From Clostridia bacterium (lineage in GTDB: Bacteria; Bacillota; Clostridia; Peptostreptococcales; Anaerovoracaceae), in NCBI GenBank assembly GCA_902363595.1, contig CABJAP010000017.1, forward strand, positions 11,689-75,688: a DNA stretch of 64,000 nt. Reading direction: 5' to 3'. Of this stretch, positions 17,680 to 26,947 are shown piece by piece. Under the pieces are notes generated by a model. It was not told the origin of the DNA. It saw only the letters and a list, made by a program, of their open reading frames with translations, and did not search any database. Numbering within the stretch: the stretch's first letter is position 1; each line of letters starts with the position of its first letter. A program made the translations under genes and the position numbers.

Positions 17680-18957
17680 TTAAGAGGAAGTTTTCTCTTC
17701 TAGTTTAAGTTTAATTTCTTTTGACTGTCCATCGCGAAGTACAATATATTTTACCGTATCGCCCACCTTATGTGAGGTAATAATCGATGAAAGGGTATCG
17801 ATGTTATCAATTTCTTTTCCATCCACCGAGTAGACCAGATCTCCCTGCTGGAAGCCAGCCTTCTTAGCATTGGATCCGGTTACTTCCTGAATATAAACGC
17901 CTCCCGCAGCGCTTTGCTGTCCGCCGCCGAAAAATCCGTTATTTCCCTGCTGCTGAGACATATCCACATAGGACATCCCCGTAGAAGGCTTTCCTTTTAC
18001 ATAACCGCCTTTCATCAACTGGCTGGCTACTTCTGCGGCTCGATTAATGGGAATCGCAAATCCAAGGCCCTCCACATCAGAACCGGAGGACTTAGCGACA
18101 ACTACGCCCACCAGCTGACCATACTGGTTGAACAATCCGCCTCCCGAATTACCCGGGTTGATGGAGGTATCGGTCTGTAATAGGGACATTGTCTTTCCAT
18201 CAATGCTGATGGAGCGGTCCAGGGCGCTTATGATTCCAGCCGTAACTGTGCCGCCCAGCTCACCCAGGGGATTGCCGATCGCTACCGCCAAATCACCTAC
18301 GTTCAACTGGTCACTATTGCCCATAGTGACGGCTGTCAAATTACTTGCATTAATTTTGAGGACCGCTACATCTGTATCTGCATCAGTACCAACCAGCTTT
18401 GCTTCATATTCCTTCTTGTCGCTGGTCGTTACTGTTATTTTATTCGCTCCTGCGATTACATGATTATTGGTAATAATATATCCATTGCTTTTAATAATGA
18501 CACCGCTGCCGGCCCCCTCTGTGACATATTGCTGCATCCACGCATCGGCCTGAACGGATTCTGTCTTGATCTCCACCACAGAATCCTGTGCTTTAGCCGT
18601 TATTTCCTGGACCGTCATTGAACTGCCCGTGGCATCCTCCAGATTAAAGCCAGTCGTCTTGGCATTGGTGGTATTTTCTTTGCCTGCCGAATATTGAGAC
18701 GAGAGGCCGGCGTCATTGGCCAGCATGGCCCCTCCAAAGCCGAATGCGCTTGAGAGCAGGACACATACCAGAATGATTGCAGTAAGGCTAGTTCTGGTGA
18801 GCTGTACTGGCTTGCTTTTTTTCTCTTTTTTCTTTTTCGATGACCTGGGACCCATTCCCGGTGCGCCTCCCGGATCACGATCCTCTGTTGGGATCAACTG
18901 TCCGGGGTTTGGGCCGCTGGTGTATCTATATTCATTATTTTCAAAATTGTTATCCAT
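17680..18957 (-). CDS. HtrA/DegP-type serine protease, membrane-anchored
   Basis: This 425-residue protease/chaperone handles misfolded envelope proteins. It has a disordered N terminus (1-50, Gly/Pro then Lys-rich) and a single membrane anchor (about 57-80). The trypsin-like domain has catalytic His166 (TNNHVI), Asp196 (DTDVAVL) and Ser271 (GNSGGGLF). One PDZ domain (about 330-420) follows, with GVYIQEVTGSNAKKAGFQQGD. A Gly/Gln-rich stretch (QQQGNNGFFGGGQQ) precedes the PDZ. GGGAGG lies upstream of the ATG. It is transcribed divergently from hslO across a 167-bp gap. Confidence 0.92.
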   Translation of the reverse strand: MDNNFENNEYRYTSGPNPGQLIPTEDRDPGGAPGMGPRSSKKKKEKKSKPVQLTRTSLTAIILVCVLLSSAFGFGGAMLANDAGLSSQYSAGKENTTNAKTTGFNLEDATGSSMTVQEITAKAQDSVVEIKTESVQADAWMQQYVTEGAGSGVIIKSNGYIITNNHVIAGANKITVTTSDKKEYEAKLVGTDADTDVAVLKINASNLTAVTMGNSDQLNVGDLAVAIGNPLGELGGTVTAGIISALDRSISIDGKTMSLLQTDTSINPGNSGGGLFNQYGQLVGVVVAKSSGSDVEGLGFAIPINRAAEVASQLMKGGYVKGKPSTGMSYVDMSQQQGNNGFFGGGQQSAAGGVYIQEVTGSNAKKAGFQQGDLVYSVDGKEIDNIDTLSSIITSHKVGDTVKYIVLRDGQSKEIKLKLEEKTSS

Positions 18958-19124
18958 TGATTTTTCCTCCCTTTATCCGTTTTGTCCTTTTATTGAGATT
19001 AATATACACGGACTTTATGGTTTTTTTGTGTCGAAACCGTGTAAATCTAAAATAAAGTTATTAATAATTTCTTACAACTATGATAGAATTGAAAGGAAAA
19101 GATAAAAAAAGAGGTATAAGGAAG

Positions 19125-20045
19125 ATGAGCAATACATTAATCGCAATGGATAAAAGCGGATCTTACCGGGTATATCTGGCAATTACTACAGATATGGTCG
19201 AAGAGGCGCGCAATATACACATGACAACGCCGCTGGCCGCAGCAGGGCTGGGAAGAGTCCTGACAGCAGCCGGTCTTATGGGCATTATGCTGAAAAACCC
19301 GCAGGACAAGCTTACCCTCCAGTTCAAGGGGGAGGGACCAGCCAAACAGATTTTAGCCACAGCGGATGGAACGGGAAAGGTAAAAGGATACATTGCTAAC
19401 CCAGACGTGGATTTACCCCTTACGGAAAAAGGAAAACTGGATGTAGGCGGATCGCTGGGAATAGGAGAATTGACCGTAATCAAAGACCTGGGCTTAAAAG
19501 AGCCCTACATGGGAACCATTGCCCTGGTCAGCGGAGAAATCGCCGAGGACTTGGCAGCTTACTTTTTTATTTCCGAGCAGCAGAATACTTCCGTCGCTTT
19601 GGGCGTAAAAATAGAAAGGGACTATCATGTAGGAGCAGCGGGCGGAATGATTATTCAAATGATGCCGGGAGCAGAGGAAGGAGCCGTATCCGCGCTGGAG
19701 GACATGATTGAAAACCTGCCTCCGCTGACAACTCTGATTGATGAAGTGAACAAGACATCCGCCGGAAAGAGTGAAGAAGGGATGGTTATGGAGCTGTCCG
19801 CGCGCATATTCAACGAAATGCCGCAGCAGTATCAGATTCAAAAGCTGGAGACCAGGGATATCACCTGGCGCTGCGATTGCAGCAAGCCCCGCCTTGAACG
19901 GGCGCTTATGTCCATTGGTAAAAAGGATTTGACGGAGATAATCGAAGAAGACGGGCAGGCAGAGCTGCAGTGCCAGTTTTGTCTGAAAGAATATCATTTT
20001 AACAAAGAAGAATTGGAAAAGATGTTGGAGGAGCTGACTGAATGA
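19125..20045 (+). CDS. hslO: redox-regulated chaperone Hsp33
   Basis: Hsp33 is a cytoplasmic holdase activated by disulfide formation under oxidative stress. The 306-residue protein has the N-terminal domain ending in GGMIIQMMPGA and the C-terminal zinc-binding redox switch, Cys250-x-Cys252 (CDC) and Cys283-x2-Cys286 (CQFC). All four cysteines are present, so redox control should work. The ATG at 19125 (MSNTLIAMDK) fits the family start; an upstream in-frame ATG at 19080 is not supported. It overlaps the next gene by four bases (ATGA). Confidence 0.95.
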   Translation: MSNTLIAMDKSGSYRVYLAITTDMVEEARNIHMTTPLAAAGLGRVLTAAGLMGIMLKNPQDKLTLQFKGEGPAKQILATADGTGKVKGYIANPDVDLPLTEKGKLDVGGSLGIGELTVIKDLGLKEPYMGTIALVSGEIAEDLAAYFFISEQQNTSVALGVKIERDYHVGAAGGMIIQMMPGAEEGAVSALEDMIENLPPLTTLIDEVNKTSAGKSEEGMVMELSARIFNEMPQQYQIQKLETRDITWRCDCSKPRLERALMSIGKKDLTEIIEEDGQAELQCQFCLKEYHFNKEELEKMLEELTE

Positions 20046-20467
20046 AGAATATTATGATGAAAATTATTGGAACACAGATAACGGCTGATCTGGAAGAAGA
20101 CCAGCTGGAATTTATTACCGAAGGCAAGCTGTACGAAAAAGGAGATGCCCTTTATCTCATCTATGATGAAAGCGAAATTTCCGGAATGCCCGGATGCAGG
20201 ACCCGCCTTAAACTGAAAAACGGAACCATAAAGATGAAAAGGGTTGGAAAAAACGTCGGTATAGATACGGAAATCGAATTCGAAAAAGGAAAACGCTATA
20301 CCGGCTATTATGACACACCTTTCGGAGCTATTGCGATGGAGGTTCTCACAAATCACGTGGAAAACAGCGTAACAGCGGAAGGAACGGGACAGCTGGATAT
20401 TGACTACCATATTAGTTTAAAGGGTCTGGCAGAAGGCAGAAATAAATTAAATATTGAACTGATGTAA
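20042..20467 (+). CDS. DUF1934 beta-barrel protein
   Basis: This 141-residue protein matches the DUF1934 (YwiB-like) pattern: strand-rich, with the GxxYEKGDALYLIYDESE and FGAIAMEVLTN segments. It is predicted to be a small lipocalin-like beta-barrel of unknown ligand. It has no signal peptide. It is coupled to hslO by a four-base overlap, so it is likely made with Hsp33, but no functional link is known to me. Confidence 0.8.
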   Translation: MKNIMMKIIGTQITADLEEDQLEFITEGKLYEKGDALYLIYDESEISGMPGCRTRLKLKNGTIKMKRVGKNVGIDTEIEFEKGKRYTGYYDTPFGAIAMEVLTNHVENSVTAEGTGQLDIDYHISLKGLAEGRNKLNIELM

Positions 20468-20500
20468 ATAAACGTGGAAAATGAGGAGGCTTTTTGTATT

Positions 20501-20593
20501 ATGATGAAGCAAAAAACGATTCGGATAATTGCGATTGCAATTATAGCAGCAATGGTAGTGACCAGCGTGGTTGGCGCGATTGTTTTTCTGTAG
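20501..20593 (+). CDS. 30-residue single-pass membrane peptide
   Basis: An ATG at 20501 with GAGGAGG about 11 bases upstream opens a 30-codon frame: a basic start (MMKQKTIR) and then one uninterrupted hydrophobic helix to the end (AMVVTSVVGAIVFL). It sits between the DUF1934 gene and the DUF1846 gene, which has its own AGAAGGAGAGG site just after this stop. The shape resembles Prli42-type stressosome-associated peptides or DUF4044 peptides, but similarity at this length is weak and the function is unknown. Confidence 0.62.
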   Translation: MMKQKTIRIIAIAIIAAMVVTSVVGAIVFL

Positions 20594-20608
20594 AAGGAGA
20601 GGAACGTG

Positions 20609-22126
20609 ATGACGAAGATAGGATTTGACGCAGAAAAGTATATAGAAGAACAATCCAAGTATATTTTGAAACGGATCAACGAGGGAGAAAGCGAAAGGCT
20701 TTATCTGGAGTTTGGGGGAAAATTAGTGCATGATAAACATGCCATGCGGGTACTCCCCGGTTTTGATGAAAATGCCAAAATTAAATTGCTCCAGAAAATG
20801 AAGGACCAAGCAGAGATTATTATTTGCATCTACTCAGGCGATATCACGACCAGCAAGACGCGTGCTGATTTTGGAATTACCTACGATCTGGAAGTTCTCC
20901 GGCTCATCGATATGTTTCGAAAATACGACCTAGCCATCAATAGTGTAGTCGTGACCCGCTATGAAGACGATGCCCCCGCAGTCGATATGTTTTTAAACAA
21001 ATTGGACCGTCGGGGCATTAAAACGTACAAACATAGATTTACCAAAGGCTATCCCACAGATGTGGATACCATTGTAAGCGATGAAGGGTACGGCGCCAAT
21101 CCCTATATCCAAGTGACAAAACCCTTGGTTGTGGTAACCGGACCGGGCGGCGGCAGCGGAAAGCTGGCGACCTGTCTTTCCCAGTTGTATCACGATTATA
21201 AACGGGGAACAAAAGTGCGTTACGCAAAATTTGAAACATTTCCCATCTGGAGCATTCCGCTCAAGCACCCGGTGAATATCGCCTATGAAGCCGCGACCGC
21301 CGATCTGAAAGACGTGAATATGATCGACTCCTTCCACCTGGAAGCATATGGGGAAATGGCGGTAAACTATAATCGGGACCTGGAAGTTTTCCCAGTCGTC
21401 AAGAGGATCATAGAAAAGATCACTGGTGAAGAGTCGGAATACAAGAGTCCCACCGACATGGGCGTCAACAGGGCCGGGTTTAGCATCATCGATGACGAGG
21501 CTGTCAAAGAAGCAGCCTGCCAGGAAATCATCCGAAGATATCTGACCGCGCTGTGCGATTATAAAAAGGGAAAAATCGATGACGGCGCGCTGGAGCGGTC
21601 CAAGCTGTTAATGGATGAGCTGGACCTGAAGGTTGAGGACCGGAAGGTGGTCAAGCCAGCCAGAGATTATGCAGAATACAAACGGAACTGTAATGAGCGA
21701 TATGAGAACGTCGTCGTCATGTCCTTAGAACTGCCCGGCGGCAGCATTGTGACAGGCCGAAGCTCCAGGAGAATGGTAGCCGCTGCTGCTGCCGTACTCA
21801 ATGCAATAAAAATTCTCTGCGGAATGGCCGACGACATCCACCTCATTTCCCCAAACGTCTTAAAGGGGATCCAGGATATGAAGACGGATATCCTTCTTCA
21901 TGAAAAGACAAGCCTTCACTGCGAAGAAATTCTCAGCGCCCTGACCATTTCCGCCGCGACCAACCCGTCCGCAGAAGTAGCCTTGAGCAAACTTCCCTGC
22001 CTGAGAGGCTGTCAGGCCCACTGCACCGCCATTCTCAGCGAGAGGGATGAGCAGACAATCAAAGCCTTGGGGATTGATGTAACCAGCGATCCGGAATATA
22101 TTACCAACAACCTTTATTTCAGTTAA
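20609..22126 (+). CDS. DUF1846 family protein
   Basis: This 505-residue protein has the features of the DUF1846 family, widespread in Firmicutes: [16 protein letters not shown] at the N terminus, [22 protein letters not shown] near residue 175 (a P-loop-like glycine-rich segment), [10 protein letters not shown] and the C-terminal [15 protein letters not shown]. The family is structurally related to nucleotide-binding enzymes but I know of no established function. I prefer the ATG at 20609 to the GTG one codon earlier because of spacing from AGAAGGAGAGG. Confidence 0.85.
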   Translation: MTKIGFDAEKYIEEQSKYILKRINEGESERLYLEFGGKLVHDKHAMRVLPGFDENAKIKLLQKMKDQAEIIICIYSGDITTSKTRADFGITYDLEVLRLIDMFRKYDLAINSVVVTRYEDDAPAVDMFLNKLDRRGIKTYKHRFTKGYPTDVDTIVSDEGYGANPYIQVTKPLVVVTGPGGGSGKLATCLSQLYHDYKRGTKVRYAKFETFPIWSIPLKHPVNIAYEAATADLKDVNMIDSFHLEAYGEMAVNYNRDLEVFPVVKRIIEKITGEESEYKSPTDMGVNRAGFSIIDDEAVKEAACQEIIRRYLTALCDYKKGKIDDGALERSKLLMDELDLKVEDRKVVKPARDYAEYKRNCNERYENVVVMSLELPGGSIVTGRSSRRMVAAAAAVLNAIKILCGMADDIHLISPNVLKGIQDMKTDILLHEKTSLHCEEILSALTISAATNPSAEVALSKLPCLRGCQAHCTAILSERDEQTIKALGIDVTSDPEYITNNLYFS

Positions 22127-22160
22127 TATACCCACCAGACAGAGAAAGGCGGTGAATGTT

Positions 22161-23777
22161 TTGTTAAACTTCAATGAAGAATACGAGAAACAGCTGATTG
22201 AAGCTTTTCAACATTTTGTTCGCAATGAACCTTATGATTATTCGTTTATCCGCCCGGAAATATATGATTCATGGGTGAGATCGAGGCAGTTTGAAATCGA
22301 ATATAATTCACCTGTGAAAATTAAAAAGTTAGATGAAAAGGAAAGAAAAAAACTTGTTCAAGAAAACGCCGTATTGATCGAAACGGCGAGAAAACATTTG
22401 AATAAGATTTATGATGTGATAAAGCCGACAGGGTATTATATCTTTATCAGTGACGATCGGGGATATTTGCTGGATATTATCAGCGATAAAGATCTGCTGA
22501 GCCAGTACGAGTACGATCCCTCTCTGGTCGTCGGCGCCAGCAGAAATGAACGGTATGTGGGTACAAATGCCATCGGGACTTGTCTGCAAGAGAAAAAACC
22601 CATGGTTTTCTGGGGAGAAGAACATTATAATCTAGTACATAAAAAATATACCTGTTCCGGAGCTCCCATCCACGGGGCAGATGGAGAGATCATCGGGGCC
22701 ATGTCCTTAACGGGAAGAAAAGAGGACTATCAGGAACATACCCTGGGCATTGTAATTTCCATCGTCGATGCCATAGAAGCGGAACTGAAGAGCAGAACGA
22801 CAAAGAAAGAGCCGTCTTCTACCGAATATACCTTTGACAATCTGATCGGCCAGTGCAAGGAGATAAAAGAGCTGAAGGAGATCGCCAAGCAGGTGGCCAA
22901 GATCGACGCACCGATTCTCTTATGGGGAGAAAGCGGAACTGGCAAGGAAGTGCTGGCTCAATCCATTCACAATGAAAGCCGGCGGAAATCCGGGCCTTTT
23001 ATCGGCATTAACTGCGGGGCTATTCCCCGGGAACTGATCGAAAGTGAACTTTTTGGCTATGAAGGAGGATCCTTTACCGGCGCCAGCCGGGGAGGGCGTT
23101 CGGGCAAGCTGGAGGCCGCCTCAGGAGGAACTCTCTTTTTAGATGAAGTGGAGAGCATGCCCTTGGACGCCCAAATAAAATTGCTGCGGGTTCTTTCCAC
23201 CTTTAAAGTGACGAGGGTGGGGTCAAACAAGGAAATACCCATTGATATCAGGATTATTTCCGCCAGCAAGAGCGATCTCTATCTGGAAGCGGAGCAGGGT
23301 AGGTTCCGCGAGGATTTATATTACCGAATCAACACCATTACCCTGAAGATACCGCCCCTGCGCAAAAGGAACGGAGATATCCGCCTGCTGGCCGACCACT
23401 ATATTGAGCGGCTGAAAAAGGATATGGGGTTGAACAAATTGAGCATTCCCAAGAGCTTTTACGATATGCTGGAGAATTACGACTGGAAGGGAAATGTAAG
23501 AGAACTGAGAAATATCCTGGAAGGCGTAATCGCCATGTCCAAGGAAGGGGAAGAAATAAATACGTCCATGCTTCCGGACCGTATGGTTAACAAAACAAGA
23601 AATAACCATCTGCGCAATACCCGGCTGAAAGAAGTTGAAATCGAGATCATAAAAAATGAGATTGAACGGGCCAATGGCAACCTGAGCGCTGCGGCTAAGG
23701 CCCTAGGGATCGCCAGAAGCACCCTCTATCAAAAGTTAAAAAACAACACTGAGTTATCAGAGTATTTAAAAAAGTGA
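22161..23777 (+). CDS. sigma-54-dependent activator with GAF sensor (AcoR-like)
   Basis: This enhancer-binding protein activates RNA polymerase-sigma-54. It has a GAF-type sensor (about 75-205), a AAA+ domain (about 225-450; Walker A GESGTGKE, sigma-54 contact loop GSFTGA in place of GAFTGA, Walker B GGTLFLDEV) and a Fis-type helix-turn-helix (GNLSAAAKALGIARSTLYQKLK). I place the start at TTG 22161, preceded by AAGGCGGTGA; a GTG at 22152 is too close to that site. It lies directly upstream of a sigma-54 promoter and probably controls the following operon, sensing an unknown small ligand. Confidence 0.9.
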   Translation: MLNFNEEYEKQLIEAFQHFVRNEPYDYSFIRPEIYDSWVRSRQFEIEYNSPVKIKKLDEKERKKLVQENAVLIETARKHLNKIYDVIKPTGYYIFISDDRGYLLDIISDKDLLSQYEYDPSLVVGASRNERYVGTNAIGTCLQEKKPMVFWGEEHYNLVHKKYTCSGAPIHGADGEIIGAMSLTGRKEDYQEHTLGIVISIVDAIEAELKSRTTKKEPSSTEYTFDNLIGQCKEIKELKEIAKQVAKIDAPILLWGESGTGKEVLAQSIHNESRRKSGPFIGINCGAIPRELIESELFGYEGGSFTGASRGGRSGKLEAASGGTLFLDEVESMPLDAQIKLLRVLSTFKVTRVGSNKEIPIDIRIISASKSDLYLEAEQGRFREDLYYRINTITLKIPPLRKRNGDIRLLADHYIERLKKDMGLNKLSIPKSFYDMLENYDWKGNVRELRNILEGVIAMSKEGEEINTSMLPDRMVNKTRNNHLRNTRLKEVEIEIIKNEIERANGNLSAAAKALGIARSTLYQKLKNNTELSEYLKK

Positions 23778-23783
23778 CCGAAT

Positions 23784-23800
23784 TCCGACATTTTGTCCGA
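23784..23800. promoter_or_regulatory. putative enhancer site, TCCGACA class, copy 1
   Basis: TCCGACA-TTT-TGTCCGA is an inverted repeat with one mismatch, centred about 140 bases upstream of the sigma-54 promoter at 23931. A related repeat stands about 140 bases upstream of the promoter at 30025. The likely ligand is the GAF-type activator encoded just upstream. Confidence 0.5.
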
Positions 23801-23877
23801 TTTTCGTACAATGGAACGTGACTGCTCATAGAACGGGGTGGCAACTTCTATTCAATGAATAAAAATATAAATGAAAA

Positions 23878-23908
23878 GAAAGCTTGAAAGCGCAAGCTTT
23901 CTTTTTTT
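23878..23908 (+). terminator. terminator of the activator gene
   Basis: A perfect 9-bp stem (GAAAGCTTG 23878-23886, CAAGCTTTC 23893-23901), loop AAAGCG, then seven Ts. Confidence 0.88.
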
Positions 23909-23930
23909 ATGAAAAATTATTCAGAATATT

Positions 23931-23946
23931 TTGGCACATATTTTGC
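23931..23946 (+). promoter_or_regulatory. sigma-54 promoter of the sugar ABC operon
   Basis: TTGGCACATATTTTGC matches the -24/-12 consensus: GG and GC separated by exactly ten bases. It shares the 13-base block GAATATTTTGGCA with the promoter at 30025. It lies about 65 bases before the binding-protein start. Confidence 0.88.
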
Positions 23947-24011
23947 GCTTAATAATGGAAACAGACAATATGAAGCAATGGCTAGCAGCAAACAATGAAA
24001 GGAGAAGTAAA

Positions 24012-25349
24012 ATGAGCAAGAGAAAAATGAGAATCCTGGCAATTTTAATGGTAATCGGGTTAATGATTACCTGCCTGGCCGGTTGCGGAGGCAGTGAGGA
24101 AGGAACTGCAGAGAAAGAGCTAAGCGCCGATGAGGCGAAAACCGAACTCTACGGCATGCTTCCTGACACATGCCTTTCCGGCTTTCTCGATCCCACATCT
24201 TTGGAAGATCGTTCTAACATTGATAAGGCACTGCCATTTAAACCCAAAGATCCAAAGCACGTAGTGATCGGCTGGACAGAGCAGACCCAGGGAGATCCCT
24301 GGTTCGTATCAGTAAAAGAATCTGCCGAAAAATGGGCAAAAAAATATGGGTATACCCTCTATTTTGATGTGGCGGATTTTGAACTTTCCAAGCAGAGCGC
24401 CCATATCGATTCCTATATTTCCAGAGGCGTGGACGTAATCGTTATTGACCCGGTGGATGTAACCGGAATCGCAGCGGACATTGAACGTGCAGTCAAAGCG
24501 GGTATTCCATGTATCGGATTCGGTTCTGAAATTTTCGGCGCTCCCGTGGTAACCACCATCAATGCCAATATCTTTTCCGTCGGCTATTCGGCTGGAAAAT
24601 ATACAGCCAGTCAGTTTGATAAAGAGGAACAGATCAACATGGGTATCGTTCTTGGCATCATGGGAAACTCCACAGCTGAAACCCGCGTAAACGGCATGCT
24701 CAGCGGCATGATCTATGAACGGGCCCAGCAGAGAGGTGTTGAATACACCATGGAACAGGCAACCCTGGACGCCACAAAGCTGTTTAACGATTTAAGGAAA
24801 AAAGGAACCTTTGAATCAGAAAAATGGAACATGGCCTGCTTGGGATCAGGTGAAGGAAACTGGACCTTTGAAGGCGGAATCGATGTGGCCGAACCAATCA
24901 TCGCAGCCAACCAAGATAAGCTAAACCTCTTTATCGGAGAAAACGATTTCCAGGGGCTGGGAGCAGCTCAGGCACTGAAAAATTACGGTCTCACCGATAA
25001 AGTCCTGGTAGCATGCCCAGGAAACGGAATGAAGACCGAGCTGGAAAAGGTAAAAGACGGGACGCTCCTGTGTGACGGCCCCCATAACGGCCAGGCCTTT
25101 GCTATGGAAACCATCAATTTCATAAAAGAACTGGCAGAGGGGACCAACAAATGGGATGCCAACAACCTGCCCATGCTGACCGCGTTCAAAGCTTTTAACA
25201 TCAACAGAGATACCATGGATACTTACTGGGATGACGATAAGGAAAACCTGTATCACAAAACAGCTCCGCTGGAAGTGCTGACGGTTCCCGAAGTCATCAA
25301 AGCGATCGAAGACGGTACTTATTATGAAGAATGGGTTCCGTCCAAATAA
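24012..25349 (+). CDS. sugar ABC transporter substrate-binding lipoprotein
   Basis: This 445-residue extracytoplasmic lipoprotein has a basic N terminus, a hydrophobic segment and a lipobox (LAGC, Cys at about 24). It belongs to the RbsB-like periplasmic-binding family (Peripla_BP_4): note VDVIVIDPVDVTGIAADIERAVKAGIPCIG and the late GENDFQGLGAAQALKNYG. It is longer than RbsB (about 300), with an extra N-terminal stretch and a C-terminal tail. The ATG at 24012 follows AAAGGAGAAG. It heads an operon with a two-domain ATPase and a permease. The substrate is probably a sugar or polyol; it cannot be named. Confidence 0.87.
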   Translation: MSKRKMRILAILMVIGLMITCLAGCGGSEEGTAEKELSADEAKTELYGMLPDTCLSGFLDPTSLEDRSNIDKALPFKPKDPKHVVIGWTEQTQGDPWFVSVKESAEKWAKKYGYTLYFDVADFELSKQSAHIDSYISRGVDVIVIDPVDVTGIAADIERAVKAGIPCIGFGSEIFGAPVVTTINANIFSVGYSAGKYTASQFDKEEQINMGIVLGIMGNSTAETRVNGMLSGMIYERAQQRGVEYTMEQATLDATKLFNDLRKKGTFESEKWNMACLGSGEGNWTFEGGIDVAEPIIAANQDKLNLFIGENDFQGLGAAQALKNYGLTDKVLVACPGNGMKTELEKVKDGTLLCDGPHNGQAFAMETINFIKELAEGTNKWDANNLPMLTAFKAFNINRDTMDTYWDDDKENLYHKTAPLEVLTVPEVIKAIEDGTYYEEWVPSK

Positions 25350-25375
25350 GCAAATCTATCTTATTTGAACCAATA

Positions 25376-25402
25376 GGCCCGGAGGATATGCCTTCGGGCC
25401 TG
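25376..25402 (+). other. intercistronic hairpin after the binding-protein gene
   Basis: AGGCCCGGAGG and CCTTCGGGCCT form an 11-bp stem (one G-U) with loop ATATG. No T-run follows, so it is more likely an mRNA-stabilising or processing element than a terminator. It would help make more binding protein than ATPase and permease. Confidence 0.6.
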
Positions 25403-25445
25403 TATTCCAAAAGAGAACTACCGTTATAGGAAAGAGGAGAGCATC

Positions 25446-26945
25446 ATGAGCAATCAAAGAGAGATGATAAGGATGGATGAAATCAGCAAATCCTTCGGCG
25501 GCGTGGCTGCTTTGGATAAGGTTAATTTCTGCGCCCTATCCGGTGAGATCCATGCTCTGATCGGAGAAAACGGCGCCGGAAAATCCACGCTGATGAAATG
25601 TCTTGCCGGAGCATACGACAAGGATGAAGGAACCATATACATAGACGGAAAAAAAGAACAAATCACCAATCCCAAGCAGGGGCAGGACTGCGGAATATCC
25701 GTCATCTACCAGGAATTTGCCCTGGCAAAAGACCTGACTGTGGCAGAAAATATCTTCATTGACAGCCTGGGAGAAGGAAAGGCGCTGGTGGATAGAAAAA
25801 AATTGAAAAAGAGGGCGGAGGAAGTGCTGGAAAAGATGGGCTTCGGAGACATTGACGTCAATAAAAAAGTGGCCGAATTAACCGTCGCCTATCAGCAGAT
25901 CGTCGAAATCTGCAAAGCCATCTCAAGAAACGCAAAAGTCATGGTTTTCGATGAGCCCACCGCCGTGCTGACAAACCGGGAAGTGGAAAAGCTGTTCGAT
26001 GTCATTTATAAACTGCGGGATTCGGGCGTATGTGTCATTTATATCTCTCACCGGCTGGAAGAGATCTTTCGCATATGCAGCCGCATCACCGTTCTCAAGG
26101 ATGGGAAAAACGTCGACACCGTACATGTAAAGGATATTACAGAAAAACAGCTGGTAACCATGATGATCGGCAGAGATCTTTCCGAGCTGTTTCCTGAGCG
26201 GAACGCGGCGATCGGAGAAACCGTACTGGAGGCAGAAAACCTCATCTGCGGAAAAATGGTCAACGGCGTGACTTTTCATGTAAAAGCCGGAGAAGTCGTC
26301 GGCTTTGCCGGACTTGTGGGAGCCGGCCGCACGGAAACAATGCGGGCCGTATTCGGAGCCGACAAGTTGGAAGAGGGGGAGATCCGACTGGAAGGAAAAA
26401 GCGTCAAGATCAATACACCCAAGAAGGCCATTAAAAACGGCATCGGAATGGTGCCGGAAGACCGAAAACAGCAGGGACTGCTCCTGGATATGCCCATCAA
26501 GGTAAACGGAACCATGAGTTCTCTGCAGGATTTTACATCGGCTGTAGGCATATTGGACCATCCAAAAGAGAATAAAAAAGTGGAAGAAATGATCGGCATG
26601 CTGAACATCAAAGCCAGATCTTACAAAAGCAAAGCATCCTCCCTTTCCGGAGGAAACCAGCAGAAAGTAGCCCTTATGAAATGGATGATCTCCAATTCGA
26701 AAGTGATCATATTCGATGAACCCACGAGAGGAGTCGATGTAGGCGCTAAGGTTGAAATATATAAAGTCATGAACACCCTGGCCGAACAAGGCGCGGCAGT
26801 TATCATGATTTCCTCGGAAATGCCGGAAATCATCGGTATGAGCGACCGGGTATATGTGATGCGTCACGGAAAAATCGCCGGAGAGGTGGAAAAGCGGCAG
26901 TTGACCGAACAAACATTAATTAATTTATCAATGGGGGTGTCTTAA
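25446..26945 (+). CDS. sugar ABC transporter ATPase (RbsA/MglA type)
   Basis: This 499-residue protein has two fused ABC domains, as in RbsA and MglA. The first domain has Walker A GENGAGKST near residue 39 and Walker B VMVFDEPTAVLT. The second has a degenerate P-loop (GLVGAGRTETMRAVFGA) and the signature LSGGNQQKVALMKWM followed by VIIFDEPTRGVDVGAK. This asymmetry is normal for the family. It drives import through the permease two bases downstream. Confidence 0.95.
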   Translation: MSNQREMIRMDEISKSFGGVAALDKVNFCALSGEIHALIGENGAGKSTLMKCLAGAYDKDEGTIYIDGKKEQITNPKQGQDCGISVIYQEFALAKDLTVAENIFIDSLGEGKALVDRKKLKKRAEEVLEKMGFGDIDVNKKVAELTVAYQQIVEICKAISRNAKVMVFDEPTAVLTNREVEKLFDVIYKLRDSGVCVIYISHRLEEIFRICSRITVLKDGKNVDTVHVKDITEKQLVTMMIGRDLSELFPERNAAIGETVLEAENLICGKMVNGVTFHVKAGEVVGFAGLVGAGRTETMRAVFGADKLEEGEIRLEGKSVKINTPKKAIKNGIGMVPEDRKQQGLLLDMPIKVNGTMSSLQDFTSAVGILDHPKENKKVEEMIGMLNIKARSYKSKASSLSGGNQQKVALMKWMISNSKVIIFDEPTRGVDVGAKVEIYKVMNTLAEQGAAVIMISSEMPEIIGMSDRVYVMRHGKIAGEVEKRQLTEQTLINLSMGVS

Positions 26946-26947
26946 AC

